The notes beneath the pieces were generated by a model. It was not told the origin of the DNA and made no database searches. It saw only the letters and a list, made by a program, of their open reading frames with translations. From assembly GCA_018970255.1 (NCBI GenBank), contig JAGWWS010000022.1, positions 1 to 53,264 of the forward strand: a stretch of DNA of 53,264 bases, written 5' to 3'. A program made the position numbers and the translations under genes. Positions 35,381 to 43,780 of this stretch are shown one piece after another (within the stretch, counting starts at the first letter, position 1; each line of letters starts with the position of its first letter). This stretch comes from Verrucomicrobiota bacterium. GTDB taxonomy: Bacteria > Verrucomicrobiota > Verrucomicrobiia > Chthoniobacterales > Terrimicrobiaceae.

Positions 35381-36432
35381 TTGTTCCCGCCGAGGAAGGA
35401 CCAGAATTTGCGCGTGGCGCCGGGTGCGGGGATTTCGCCTTCGGGCGGTTTGGCAAGATTGGTGGCGGGCGGAACGGGAATCGCGAGCGACGGGGTGGCG
35501 GGAGTGTTTGGCGCGGCGGGGGCGGGCGGGGCCTCGGGTTTGGGCTCATCCAGAGGCTTCGGGGCGGGCAGGTGCCCGCGGCCGGGGTAGCCGAAGAGTC
35601 GCGAAACGACGGAGAAATCGCTTTCGCCCCATCCGCGTTGGATTCCCGCCATGGCGGCGCCTGCGAACGCCGATGCGGTGGGGAGTTCGAGGTCGGTCTC
35701 CTCGCCCATTTTCAGCGCGAGCTGGATATCCTTGAACATGTGCTTGAGCGAAAAGCGGGGCTCGAAATCGCCACTGACCATGGGCGGGGCCTTCATATCG
35801 ATGACGCCGGAACGGGCGGCGTTGCCTTCGAGGGCAAGCGGGAGTTTGTGGAGTTCCACGCCGTGGCGGTCCAGGAGTGCAAATGCCTCGGCGAGGGCGC
35901 CAACTTCGGCTGCGGCGATGATGTTCGTGGCGATTTTCAAAACAGAAGCCTGGCCGACTTCGCCAACTGGGACGATTTGGCGGGCGGAGACTTCGAGTTG
36001 CAAACGCACGCGGGCGAGGGCTTCAGGGTCGCCTCCGGCGTAGTAAACGATTTGCCCCTTTTCGGCGGCGTCGCGGCTGCCGGTGAAGGGGATGTCGAGG
36101 AAGGCGGCGTGCTTCCCGCGGGCGATTTCCGCGGCGGCTTTGGTTTCGGAGGGCGAGACGGTCGCGTGGTTCATCACCACATGCTCGGGCGTGAGCGCCG
36201 GCGCCATGGAACGCATGACCTCGAGAAGCGCGGCGCCATCGGAGACGAAGACTTGGATGTGGCGGGCCGATTCGGCGACTTCGGCCGGGGAACTCAGGAA
36301 ATTCGGCTCGGGGCGGACCGTGCGGTTCCAGACCCAGAGTTGCCAACCGGCGCGGCGGAGGCGGGCTGCCACCCGCCCGCCGATAATCCCGAGGCCGATG
36401 ACCCCCGCCGTGGATTGCGTGGACTGCTGCAT
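35377..36432 (-). CDS. NAD(P)-dependent beta-hydroxyacid dehydrogenase-like protein
   Basis: 351 residues. N-terminal Rossmann motif GVIGLGIIGGRVAARLRRAGW, substrate-loop FLDIPFTGSRDAAEKGQI (family consensus DAPVSGG is altered) and the central KIATNIIAAAEVGALAEA with the catalytic Lys of the 3-hydroxyisobutyrate dehydrogenase family. A Pro/Ala-rich tail of about 55 residues (after GYPGRGHL) is unusual and may be a flexible linker; the last residues are WSFLGGNK. Substrate could be a succinic semialdehyde or a related beta-hydroxyacid; not decidable. It overlaps the downstream ygfZ gene by 4 bp and follows the PpiC gene by 9 bp. Confidence 0.85.
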   Translation of the reverse strand: MQQSTQSTAGVIGLGIIGGRVAARLRRAGWQLWVWNRTVRPEPNFLSSPAEVAESARHIQVFVSDGAALLEVMRSMAPALTPEHVVMNHATVSPSETKAAAEIARGKHAAFLDIPFTGSRDAAEKGQIVYYAGGDPEALARVRLQLEVSARQIVPVGEVGQASVLKIATNIIAAAEVGALAEAFALLDRHGVELHKLPLALEGNAARSGVIDMKAPPMVSGDFEPRFSLKHMFKDIQLALKMGEETDLELPTASAFAGAAMAGIQRGWGESDFSVVSRLFGYPGRGHLPAPKPLDEPKPEAPPAPAAPNTPATPSLAIPVPPATNLAKPPEGEIPAPGATRKFWSFLGGNK

Positions 36433-36441
36433 CGAGGGCTT

Positions 36442-37572
36442 TTAGCCCGCTGCGGGGAGGAAGGTTTCGACCTTCGCGGATTCGCGGAGCTTTTTAATCA
36501 CGCCCTGTTCGGCCTCGCGGCGGCCGGAATTTTTCAGGTAGGCGGTGATTTGTTCCTTCACCTCCGGGAACGGGACTTCGCCCGCGGCGCGCTTGTCGGT
36601 GACCTTGATGACATGCCAGCCGAACTGGGTTTTGACCGGCTTGCCGACGGTTCCGATTTCCTGCGCGAAGGCGGCATCCGCGAACTCGGGCACCATGCGG
36701 TCCTTCGGGAAAAACCCGAGGTCGCCACCGGTCTCGGCGGCGCCGGGCTCTTCGGAGAGTTCCTTCGCGAGGGCGGTGAAATCCTCGCCCTTCGCGGCGC
36801 GCTCGGCGGCTTTTTCGGCGGCGGCTTTTTTGGAATTCACGGTTTCCTCCGGGGCGCCTTCATCGACCATGAAGAGGATGTGGCTGGCCTTGACGGTTTC
36901 GGGTTGCTCGAAATCCTTCGGGTTCGACTCGTAGAACTTCTTCGCGTCGGCCTCGGTGATGTCGGGGACCTTCGCCTGGGACTGCATCCAGCGCTGCTGG
37001 GCGAGCATTTTGGAGATGTTTTTGCGGAGTTTTTCCTGGGTCTGGCCGGCTTGCTGGAGCTGCTCGTCGAAGGTTTTTTCGTCGGGGAATTGCTTTTTGA
37101 TTTTCGCGATCTCGGCATCGACATCGGCGTCACTGACCTTCTCGCCCGAGCTGGCCTCGCTGACGAGTTTGTCGATGATGAGGTTTTGCAAGAGCTGGTT
37201 GTAGCCGTCGATCTGCTGCTGCGGGGAGAGGTCCTCGACCTTGGCGCCGGCGGCTTGTAGCGTGGCGTTGAAGAACTCCTGCAATTCGGAGCGGGGGATG
37301 TCCTGGCCGTTGACCTTGGCGACCACTTCGGGGAGTTCGACGGGCTGGAATGTTTGCGGCGTTGCGGCGGCTTCGGGCGAAGCTGTTCCCGCCATGTCGA
37401 TCGAGACAGGCTCCGTGGCGACGGACGCGGATTCAGGCGCAGGCGAAGCCTCGGGGCTGGCGGCTGGCGCCGGCTCGGGTTGCTTTTCCGCAGCGGCAGG
37501 CGGCTTGCATGCAGGGAGCAGGATGGAAAATGCCGCGCCGACGGCGAGAAGGGTGGATTTGGAAGGAGTCAT
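36442..37572 (-). CDS. PpiC-type (parvulin) peptidyl-prolyl isomerase lipoprotein, SurA/PrsA-like
   Basis: 376 residues. The lipobox LLPAC gives lipidated Cys22. A Pro/Ala/Glu-rich linker follows, then a SurA-like N-domain (ELPEVVAKVNGQDIPRSELQEF) and a parvulin domain (KASHILFMVDEG, FFPKDRMVPEF, FGWHVIKVTDKR). It would chaperone outer-membrane or secreted proteins. First gene of the run that ends in tRNA-Tyr. It is divergent from holB, with 133 bp between the starts. One parvulin domain rather than the two of E. coli SurA. Confidence 0.92.
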   Translation of the reverse strand: MTPSKSTLLAVGAAFSILLPACKPPAAAEKQPEPAPAASPEASPAPESASVATEPVSIDMAGTASPEAAATPQTFQPVELPEVVAKVNGQDIPRSELQEFFNATLQAAGAKVEDLSPQQQIDGYNQLLQNLIIDKLVSEASSGEKVSDADVDAEIAKIKKQFPDEKTFDEQLQQAGQTQEKLRKNISKMLAQQRWMQSQAKVPDITEADAKKFYESNPKDFEQPETVKASHILFMVDEGAPEETVNSKKAAAEKAAERAAKGEDFTALAKELSEEPGAAETGGDLGFFPKDRMVPEFADAAFAQEIGTVGKPVKTQFGWHVIKVTDKRAAGEVPFPEVKEQITAYLKNSGRREAEQGVIKKLRESAKVETFLPAAG

Positions 37573-37705
37573 GAATTTTTAAGTGGAGGCTTTGAATGTC
37601 ACGGACGGACTCCGATGGCGAGAGGAAAAAACCCGTAGGCGCGGCAACGCATCCCCGGGGCAAAATTCATGGACTCGCGGCGGGTTTGCGGGAATCTTGC
37701 GCGCC

Positions 37706-38665
37706 ATGGCCCTTCTGAAAGAAAGCGCACTGGAAAGGCTCGGTGCTGCCCGTTCCGCCGACCGGCTCGCACACGCCTACCTGGTTTCGGGCCCCGCAGG
37801 CTCGGGGAAGGATTGGCTCGCAGGCGCACTCGCCGCGGAAATCCTCGGCTCGCCTGGCGGCGATGTGTCGTTGCACCCGGATTTCCACTCCGTCGAACCC
37901 GAGTCGAAATCCCGCCGCATCCTGATCGAACAGGTGCGCGAGTTGGAACGCTCCCTGCAAATGAAGCCGCTCCGCGGCAAAACCAAGGTCGCCGTTTTGC
38001 GGGATGCCGACCGTTTGATGCCCCAAGCCGCCAACGCGTTCCTCAAGACACTCGAGGAACCGCCGCCCGGCGTCCACATCCTCCTCACCACCACGCTGCG
38101 CGAATCCGTGCTGCCGACCATCCTCTCCCGCTGCATCACGATCCCGCTCAGGGCGGATTCCCGGGAAAAGACCGCCCAGGCCGCGCATCCGCTGGAAAAG
38201 GCCTTCAAGGATGCGCTCCTGCAGCCGGGCGGGCCTGAAACCACCGCCGCGCTGCGTTTTTCCCAGCTCTTCAAGGCCGAGGTGGCCGAACTCCGCGAAA
38301 AAACCTCGTCAGAACTTGGGGATACATTGAAGGAGCAATTGAAGCACTACCGCGATTCGATCAACTCCGATTGGAAGGAATCGCGGGAGGACCAAATCAA
38401 GGCTCAGGTCGAGTCGATCGTCCTGCGCGAGCGGGAGCGCCTGCTCGGCCTGGTGGGCGGCGTTCTGGCATCCGCCCTCCGCGAGACCGTGCGCCCGTCG
38501 GCCGGCTGTTGCCCGGAAATCCGCCGCATCGCCGAAGCCAACGGAGCGAAACTCCTCCTCAGGCGGCTCGACGCGCTTGCGCGGCTGAGGCGGTTGCTGG
38601 GCGCCGGGGTTCAAGAGACCCTTGCGCTGGAGAGCGGTTTTCTCCAAATCATAGCCGCCCCATGA
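37706..38665 (+). CDS. holB: DNA polymerase III delta' subunit-like clamp-loader protein
   Basis: 319 residues. AYLVSGPAGSGKDWLAGAL is a degenerate Walker A (Asp in place of Thr), QVRELERSLQMKPLRGKTK and VLRDADRLMPQAANAFLKT form the HolB core, and LEEPPPGVHILLTT is its sensor segment. The SRC motif (LSRCITIPL) is kept. The usual zinc-binding cysteines are not clear. The start is the ATG before ALLKESALERLG; upstream frame is not coding. The stop overlaps proB as ATGA. Confidence 0.88.
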   Translation: MALLKESALERLGAARSADRLAHAYLVSGPAGSGKDWLAGALAAEILGSPGGDVSLHPDFHSVEPESKSRRILIEQVRELERSLQMKPLRGKTKVAVLRDADRLMPQAANAFLKTLEEPPPGVHILLTTTLRESVLPTILSRCITIPLRADSREKTAQAAHPLEKAFKDALLQPGGPETTAALRFSQLFKAEVAELREKTSSELGDTLKEQLKHYRDSINSDWKESREDQIKAQVESIVLRERERLLGLVGGVLASALRETVRPSAGCCPEIRRIAEANGAKLLLRRLDALARLRRLLGAGVQETLALESGFLQIIAAP

Positions 38666-39435
38666 AGAAAAGGATCGTCATCAAACTCGGCACCGGCGTG
38701 CTTGCGACCCCCGCCGGCCAATCGCTCGACAAGGCGCAATTCGCACGCCTCGCCGCTGAGATTGCCGCGCTGCAAAAGGACGGCTGGTCGTGCATCCTCG
38801 TGAGCAGCGCCGCCATCGCCGCCGGCGTGCGCGTGATGAAAATGGGCAAGCGCCCGGACGACCTCCCCGGCAAGCAGGCCTGCGCCGCCGCGGGCCAACC
38901 CGAACTCATGCGGCTCTACTCGACCTCGTTCAAAAAACACAAACTGGCCGTGGCCCAGCTCCTCCTCACCCACGGCGACATCGACAGCCTCATGCACCGC
39001 GAGAACGCCCGCAACACGCTCGACCGCCTGATCGAGCGCGGGCTCATCCCGATCATCAACGAAAACGATTCCGTGGCCGTCGAGGAACTCCGCTTCGGGG
39101 ACAACGACCGCCTCTCCGCCGAAGTGTCCGTGCTCGTCCAGGCCCACCACCTGCTGATTTTGACGAGCGTGGACGGGTTGCTCGATTTCGAGGGCCGCCG
39201 CGTGCCCGAGGTGCGCGAACTCGCATCCGCCTTCCGCTTTGTCCGCCCCGAGAAAGGCGAGGAGTCCACGGGCGGCATGATGACGAAGCTCGAAGCCGTT
39301 CGCAAAGCCGGCGCCGCCGGAATCCCCTCCCACATCCTCGACGGCCGAATCGCCGGCAGGATGAAGGCCGCGCTCGCCGGCAAGGATGTCGGCACCGCCT
39401 TTATTGCCGCGCGCGGGGCTGGCCGCCACAGATGA
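38662..39435 (+). CDS. proB: Glutamate 5-kinase without PUA domain
   Basis: 257 residues; phosphorylates glutamate for proline synthesis. The amino-acid-kinase fold is complete: VIKLGTGVL, VSSAAIAAGV, PIINENDSVA and STGGMMTKLEA. It ends right after the kinase, whereas E. coli ProB (367 residues) has a C-terminal PUA domain, so feedback inhibition or oligomer form may differ. It sits between holB and an ABC permease with 4-bp overlaps on both sides, and proA is not adjacent. Confidence 0.95.
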   Translation: MKKRIVIKLGTGVLATPAGQSLDKAQFARLAAEIAALQKDGWSCILVSSAAIAAGVRVMKMGKRPDDLPGKQACAAAGQPELMRLYSTSFKKHKLAVAQLLLTHGDIDSLMHRENARNTLDRLIERGLIPIINENDSVAVEELRFGDNDRLSAEVSVLVQAHHLLILTSVDGLLDFEGRRVPEVRELASAFRFVRPEKGEESTGGMMTKLEAVRKAGAAGIPSHILDGRIAGRMKAALAGKDVGTAFIAARGAGRHR

Positions 39436-40298
39436 GGCGTTCCTCCCCCACCCTCGCCATCGCCGCCAACACCTTCACCGAACTGGTGCGGCAAAAGGTG
39501 TTTTTTTTCCTCTTGGTTTTCGCGCTCCTCGTCATCGGGAATTCCGCCTTCGTGGCGAAATTTTCCTTCCAGGAGCAGTTCCAGATGCTCAAGGACATCT
39601 CCCTCGGCGCGATGTCGGTCTTCAGCTCCCTCATCGCCATCCTGGCCACGGCGAATTTCCTGCCGAAGGACATGGAGGACCGCACCATTTACACCCTCCT
39701 CGCCAAGCCGGTCCCGCGCCACCGCTACCTCCTCGGGAAACTTTGCGGCATCGCCCTGCTGCTGGCGGCGGCGGTGGCGCTCATGTCCGCCCTCTTCCTC
39801 GCAGTCCTTTGGCTGCGCGAATCCACAGTCCTCGCGGAAACCCGCGCGCAAATGGCCGGCGCGCCGCCCGTGGAACTCGCCGCAGCCATCCGCGAAGTCA
39901 CAGCCACCACCTTCAACGCCAATCTCGCCCCCGGCATCGCCGTCATTTTCATCAAGGCCGTCCTCCTCGCGGCGCTAACGCTTTTCATCTCCTCCTTTGC
40001 CACGTCGTCGATCTTCACGATCCTGATGACGGCGGCGCTGTATTTCATCGGCCACCTCCAAGCAACAGCGCGGGAATACTGGCTCTCCGGCGCCGATGTG
40101 GAATGGTGGTCCCGCATCCTCGCAGCCGCAGTGGCGGTCCTCTTCCCGGACCTGCAAGCCTTCAACCTCACCGACGACATCATCGCGGGCACGGCGGTCC
40201 CATTGGCGCTCTTCCTCAACACCGCCGGGCTCGGCGCGCTCTACATCGCCGTTTACACCGCACTCGCCGCACTGGTGTTCCAGGGCCGCGAACTATGA
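39432..40298 (+). CDS. ABC-2-type transporter permease
   Basis: 288 residues with six hydrophobic segments: VFFFLLVFALLVIG, FSSLIAILATANFL, GIALLLAAAVALMSALFL, AVIFIKAVLLAALTLFI, then two near the C-terminus. The segment FLPKDMEDRTIYTLLAKPVPR is the conserved cytoplasmic loop of ABC-2 permeases of the NosY/GldF type. No ATPase gene lies in the cluster, so the partner must be elsewhere. It overlaps proB and the next gene by 4 bp each. Confidence 0.82.
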   Translation: MRRSSPTLAIAANTFTELVRQKVFFFLLVFALLVIGNSAFVAKFSFQEQFQMLKDISLGAMSVFSSLIAILATANFLPKDMEDRTIYTLLAKPVPRHRYLLGKLCGIALLLAAAVALMSALFLAVLWLRESTVLAETRAQMAGAPPVELAAAIREVTATTFNANLAPGIAVIFIKAVLLAALTLFISSFATSSIFTILMTAALYFIGHLQATAREYWLSGADVEWWSRILAAAVAVLFPDLQAFNLTDDIIAGTAVPLALFLNTAGLGALYIAVYTALAALVFQGREL

Positions 40299-41065
40299 TC
40301 CTGCGGAAAGCCGCCGCCGTGGCGCTCCTCGCCGCATTCGGAGCGGCGGTCATTCCTTTGCAAACCCTCATCCAGAGCGAGGCCCGGGCGGCGCATTTCC
40401 AAAAAACCTCCCTCGACATCGGCCTGCGCGAAAAAGTCGGCCAGTCCGGGTTCCTCGCCGCCCTCAGCGGCTTCCGCTCGCCCATTGCCGCGCTCCTGTG
40501 GATTGAAGCGCACTCGGCATGGGAGCGAACCGAGTGGGGCCGCATGGCCGGATTGTTCGATACCGTGACGACACTGCAGCCGCGTTCGATCCCGTATTGG
40601 GACCTCTCCGCCTGGCACATGGCCTGGAACGCCAGCGTGGCCGCGATGCAAAACGAAAAGCAACCGAGCGAGGCGCTGCGCCTCCGCGCCCAGCGCGCCT
40701 ACATCCAACTCGGGAAGGATTTCCTCGAGCGCGGGATCAAAAACAACCCGGACCGCCACCAACTCCACCTCGCACTCGCCGTGCTGCTCCGGGACAAGCT
40801 CTCCGACCATTGCGCCGCCGCCGGGGAATTCCTGAAGGCCGCATCGTTCCCCGGCGCCCCGCCCTACGCCGCCCGTTTCGCCGGATACGAAATGGCAAAG
40901 TGCCCCGGCCGCGAACGCGAAGCCTACGACCACCTTCGCCGCCTTTACGAGCAAGGCGAAAAGCAGCGCCTCCCCTCGCTCATCAATGTCCTCCGCGATT
41001 TGGAAAACAGGCTGGATATCCCCGCCGGCGCGCGGATACAAGATGCCACCCCCGACCCAACCTGA
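40295..41065 (+). CDS. Membrane-anchored or secreted protein of unknown function
   Basis: 256 residues. A signal anchor (LRKAAAVALLAAFGAAVIPLQ) leads into an alpha-helical region rich in Trp and Leu; segments such as YWDLSAWHMAWNASVAA and AAGEFLKAASFPGAPPYAARFAGYEMAKCPGR suggest TPR-like helical repeats. Similar proteins occur downstream of ABC-2 permeases in PVC genomes, so it may be a subunit of the same transporter, but no function is assigned. It starts inside the ATGA overlap with the permease gene; 5 bp separate it from the phosphoesterase. Confidence 0.75.
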   Translation: MILRKAAAVALLAAFGAAVIPLQTLIQSEARAAHFQKTSLDIGLREKVGQSGFLAALSGFRSPIAALLWIEAHSAWERTEWGRMAGLFDTVTTLQPRSIPYWDLSAWHMAWNASVAAMQNEKQPSEALRLRAQRAYIQLGKDFLERGIKNNPDRHQLHLALAVLLRDKLSDHCAAAGEFLKAASFPGAPPYAARFAGYEMAKCPGREREAYDHLRRLYEQGEKQRLPSLINVLRDLENRLDIPAGARIQDATPDPT

Positions 41066-41070
41066 TCCCA

Positions 41071-41793
41071 ATGCGCTTCGCGATTTTCGGTGACATCCAC
41101 GCCAACCTGCACGCCCTCCAGGCCGTGCTGGCCGATGCGAAGGGACAGGACGCCACCCATTATGTCTGCATGGGCGATGTGGTCGGATACAACGCCTTCC
41201 CCCGCGAGTGCCTCGACATCGTCCGCGAACTCGATTGCCCGACCGTGAAGGGCAACCACGACGAACAAGCCTCCATGGACATCACCCAGGAGGGTCTCAA
41301 CCCGCTCGCCGAGGAAGCCCTCGACTGGACGCGCGAACAGCTCGCCCCCGCCGACCAGCAATGGCTGCGCGAACTCCGCATGCAGCGCCAGGTCCGGGAT
41401 TTCACCATCGTCCATTCCACCCTCGATACCCCGCACAAGTGGGGCTATGTGACCACGCAGCTCGATGCCGCCGCGAGCTTCAGCTACCAGCACACGGGCA
41501 TTTGCTTCATCGGCCACACGCATGTGCCCCGCGCCTACGTGCGCGAAGGCTCGGTCCGCACGCTTTCCTTCGGCACCCTGCAAATCCAGCGGAACCAAAA
41601 ATACCTCGTCAATGTCGGCAGCGTCGGCCAGCCGCGCGACGGCGATTGGCGGGCCGCCTACTGCATTTACGATACCGCCAAAAACGAGGTCGAGCTGCGC
41701 CGCCTGCCCTACGACCTCCGCGGCGCCCAGCAAGCCATCCTCGCAGCCGGCCTCCCGGAAAAACTCGCCGGCCGCCTTTCCGTGGGGCGCTGA
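41071..41793 (+). CDS. Calcineurin-like metallophosphoesterase (YfcE-like)
   Basis: 240 residues. The dinuclear-metal motifs are all visible: GDIHANLHAL, GDVVGY, GNHDEQA, the STLDTPHKWG segment with a His, and GHTHVP. This is a compact single-domain phosphoesterase; such proteins act on nucleotides or phosphodiesters, and the substrate is not predictable. ATG follows the previous stop by 5 bp. Confidence 0.93.
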   Translation: MRFAIFGDIHANLHALQAVLADAKGQDATHYVCMGDVVGYNAFPRECLDIVRELDCPTVKGNHDEQASMDITQEGLNPLAEEALDWTREQLAPADQQWLRELRMQRQVRDFTIVHSTLDTPHKWGYVTTQLDAAASFSYQHTGICFIGHTHVPRAYVREGSVRTLSFGTLQIQRNQKYLVNVGSVGQPRDGDWRAAYCIYDTAKNEVELRRLPYDLRGAQQAILAAGLPEKLAGRLSVGR

Positions 41794-41802
41794 ACCGCCG
41801 CC

Positions 41803-42774
41803 GTGCCCGCCTCCCGGCCCACATCGCTGCTCCTCATCAAACCCGGCTCCATGGGCGATGTGGTCCACGCCCTGCCGGTCGCATCGGCCATCCGCGCCGC
41901 CTGGCCGCAAACCCGCTTGACCTGGGTTTGCGATGAACGCTGGGCGCCGCTGCTCGAGGGCAACCCCGCCATTTCAAAAATCCACACCTTCCCGAGGCGG
42001 GACTTCCGCGGCGTGGGCGGCTTCCTGCGCGCGAGGCATTGGTATCGGGGCCTGCGAGAAATCGGCGCCGATACCGCGCTCGACCTGCAGGGCCTCTTGC
42101 GCAGCGGCCTCATGGCCCGCAGCAGCGGCGCCCGGCGGACCTATGGATTGTCCGACGCCCGCGAAGGCGCCGGGTTTTTCCACACCGACCGCATCCCCGT
42201 TCCGAAAAACGAACACGCCGTGTTGCGCTACCTCCGTTGCCTGCCCGCCATGGGAATTCCAGTGCCGGAAAAATTGGAGTGGCCGCTGCCCGCGCATCCG
42301 CTTCCGGAAAATTTTTCCGCCGGCGAGCCCTTCCTCGCCCTGCACCCCACTTCACGCGGAGCCGGGAAATCCCTCGACGCCGCATCGCTCGCCGCATTCG
42401 CCGAGACCTTCCAAAAAAACTGCCGTGCAAAAATCGCCCTCCTCGGCGCGGAAGGCGGACCGCCCATCGGGGGCGCCATCGACCTCCGCGGAAAAACCTC
42501 GCTCGGCGAACTCACCGCCCTGCTGCGCGCGGCGAGATTCGTGGTCAGCGTGGACAGCGGCCCCATGCACATCGCCGCCGCACTCGGCACGCCACTGCTC
42601 TCCATCCACACCTGGAGCGACCCGCGCTTGGTCGGGCCGTTTTCCGAGAACGCCTGGATTTGGCAAGGCGGCGGCATCCGCAAGCAAAACATCGCCGAAG
42701 CCCCGCCCCCGGAAAAACCCTTCACGACCGACAGCGCCCGCGCCGTGGCGGAATTCGCAGCCGCCCGGTTTTAG
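41803..42774 (+). CDS. Glycosyltransferase family 9 (heptosyltransferase-like)
   Basis: 323 residues. LLLIKPGSMGDVVHALPVASAI is the ADP-heptose:LPS heptosyltransferase I-type N-terminus, and the C-terminal domain has FVVSVDSGPMHIAAALGTPLLSI, the sugar-nucleotide-binding motif. It would transfer heptose to the LPS inner core; hldD at 47 kb makes the donor. The start is a GTG; its TAG stop shares bases with the convergent FmdB-like gene's TAA (bases TTAG). Confidence 0.9.
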   Translation: MPASRPTSLLLIKPGSMGDVVHALPVASAIRAAWPQTRLTWVCDERWAPLLEGNPAISKIHTFPRRDFRGVGGFLRARHWYRGLREIGADTALDLQGLLRSGLMARSSGARRTYGLSDAREGAGFFHTDRIPVPKNEHAVLRYLRCLPAMGIPVPEKLEWPLPAHPLPENFSAGEPFLALHPTSRGAGKSLDAASLAAFAETFQKNCRAKIALLGAEGGPPIGGAIDLRGKTSLGELTALLRAARFVVSVDSGPMHIAAALGTPLLSIHTWSDPRLVGPFSENAWIWQGGGIRKQNIAEAPPPEKPFTTDSARAVAEFAAARF

Positions 42775-43319
42775 TTTTCCCGCAGGTAGTCGGAAAACTC
42801 GTAGAGGGTCGGGTCGCGCTGCGGCCTGGGTTTCCTCGCCTTCACGGCAGCCCCGCCGGCCTCGCCCTCCCCTTCCCCGCCGCCCTCCATGCCCGGGAAA
42901 TCCATGTTCTCAAACGCATCGCCGAATTCCTCCTCGAGCTTCTCGGGGTCCTCGCCCGCTTCGAGCCGGCGGATCATTTGCTCCATCTCGGCCGGCATTT
43001 TTTGTCCGGTCGCTTCGGTCATCTTGCGCATCATCCGGCCCAGTGCGCGGGGGTCGGGGTTTTCCTCGTCCATTCCCGCCATGTCGCGCTCCATCTCGGC
43101 CATCACGCGTTCCATGCGCGGGTCGAGGTCATCGCCCGCCGGCGGCGAATCGGGCTTCTCCTTGGCGCGGCCGGTGAAGGCGAATTTCGAAACGAGCCGC
43201 TCCATCCGGGCATTCGGGTCGTCCGGGCAGCGCGGCGTCTTGCCGGCATAGGAGACGCTGCGGGCGAAAAACGAATAAATCTTGTTCGTATCAGGCGAGT
43301 GGAATTCGTAGATCGGCAT
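42771..43319 (-). CDS. FmdB-like protein with degenerate zinc ribbon
   Basis: 182 residues. The N-terminus MPIYEFHSPDTNKIYSFFAR matches FmdB/CxxC regulatory proteins. The two CxxC pairs are largely lost: the first reads HSPDTN and the second CPDDP, so one of four cysteines remains. An acidic, helical middle (KMTEATGQKMPAEMEQMIRRLE) and a Gly/Glu-rich linker follow, ending in a conserved-looking tail (PTLYEFSDYLREN). Function unknown. Confidence 0.78.
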   Translation of the reverse strand: MPIYEFHSPDTNKIYSFFARSVSYAGKTPRCPDDPNARMERLVSKFAFTGRAKEKPDSPPAGDDLDPRMERVMAEMERDMAGMDEENPDPRALGRMMRKMTEATGQKMPAEMEQMIRRLEAGEDPEKLEEEFGDAFENMDFPGMEGGGEGEGEAGGAAVKARKPRPQRDPTLYEFSDYLREN

Positions 43320-43431
43320 AGCAGGGCAATTTTAATTCCTTTTCGCGAAGCCGTCCACCCCCTCCATCGAAATCATCCGCCCCTCGCACTCCGCCCCCTG
43401 CTTTTCCCCGTCAAAAACCCCGCCAAAAAGC

Positions 43432-43460
43432 TTGCGCCGCCTGCTTTTCCATGCAGTATT
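43432..43460 (+). promoter_or_regulatory. Candidate rpsN promoter
   Basis: TTGCGC and AGTATT separated by 17 bp; the implied start site lies about 4 nt before the rpsN ATG, and no Shine-Dalgarno sequence is visible. The preceding AAAAAGC run is A-rich as expected just upstream of a promoter. Confidence 0.35.
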
Positions 43461-43470
43461 TCGCGTCCCT

Positions 43471-43740
43471 ATGGCAAAAACCGCATGGCTCGAGCGCAAC
43501 AAGCGCAAGCAAAAGACCGTTGAGAAATACGCCGCGCTCCGCGCCGAGCTGAAGGCCAAGAAAGACTACGCCTCGCTCTCGCAACTCCCGCGCGACGCCA
43601 GTCCGACCCGACTCGTGAACCGTTGCCGCGTCTCCGGTCGCCGCCGCGCCTATCTGCGCCGCTTCCAGATTTCCCGTATCACCTTCCGCGAACTCGCATC
43701 CTCCGGCCTCATCCCCGGGGTCACCAAGTCGAGTTGGTAA
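43471..43740 (+). CDS. rpsN: 30S ribosomal protein S14 (zinc-free form)
   Basis: 89 residues. [15 protein letters not shown] is the start of the long form, and [19 protein letters not shown] with [19 protein letters not shown] the conserved C-terminus. The CxxC-x(n)-CxxC zinc ribbon of the short form is absent, so this is the C-minus type. It stands alone, not in the spc operon, as often occurs for this form. ATG chosen over an upstream in-frame ATG because it gives exact family length. Confidence 0.97.
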   Translation: MAKTAWLERNKRKQKTVEKYAALRAELKAKKDYASLSQLPRDASPTRLVNRCRVSGRRRAYLRRFQISRITFRELASSGLIPGVTKSSW

Positions 43741-43780
43741 TCCGGGCCGCGCCGTCCCCCTCGGCGCGCGGGAAATTCCC

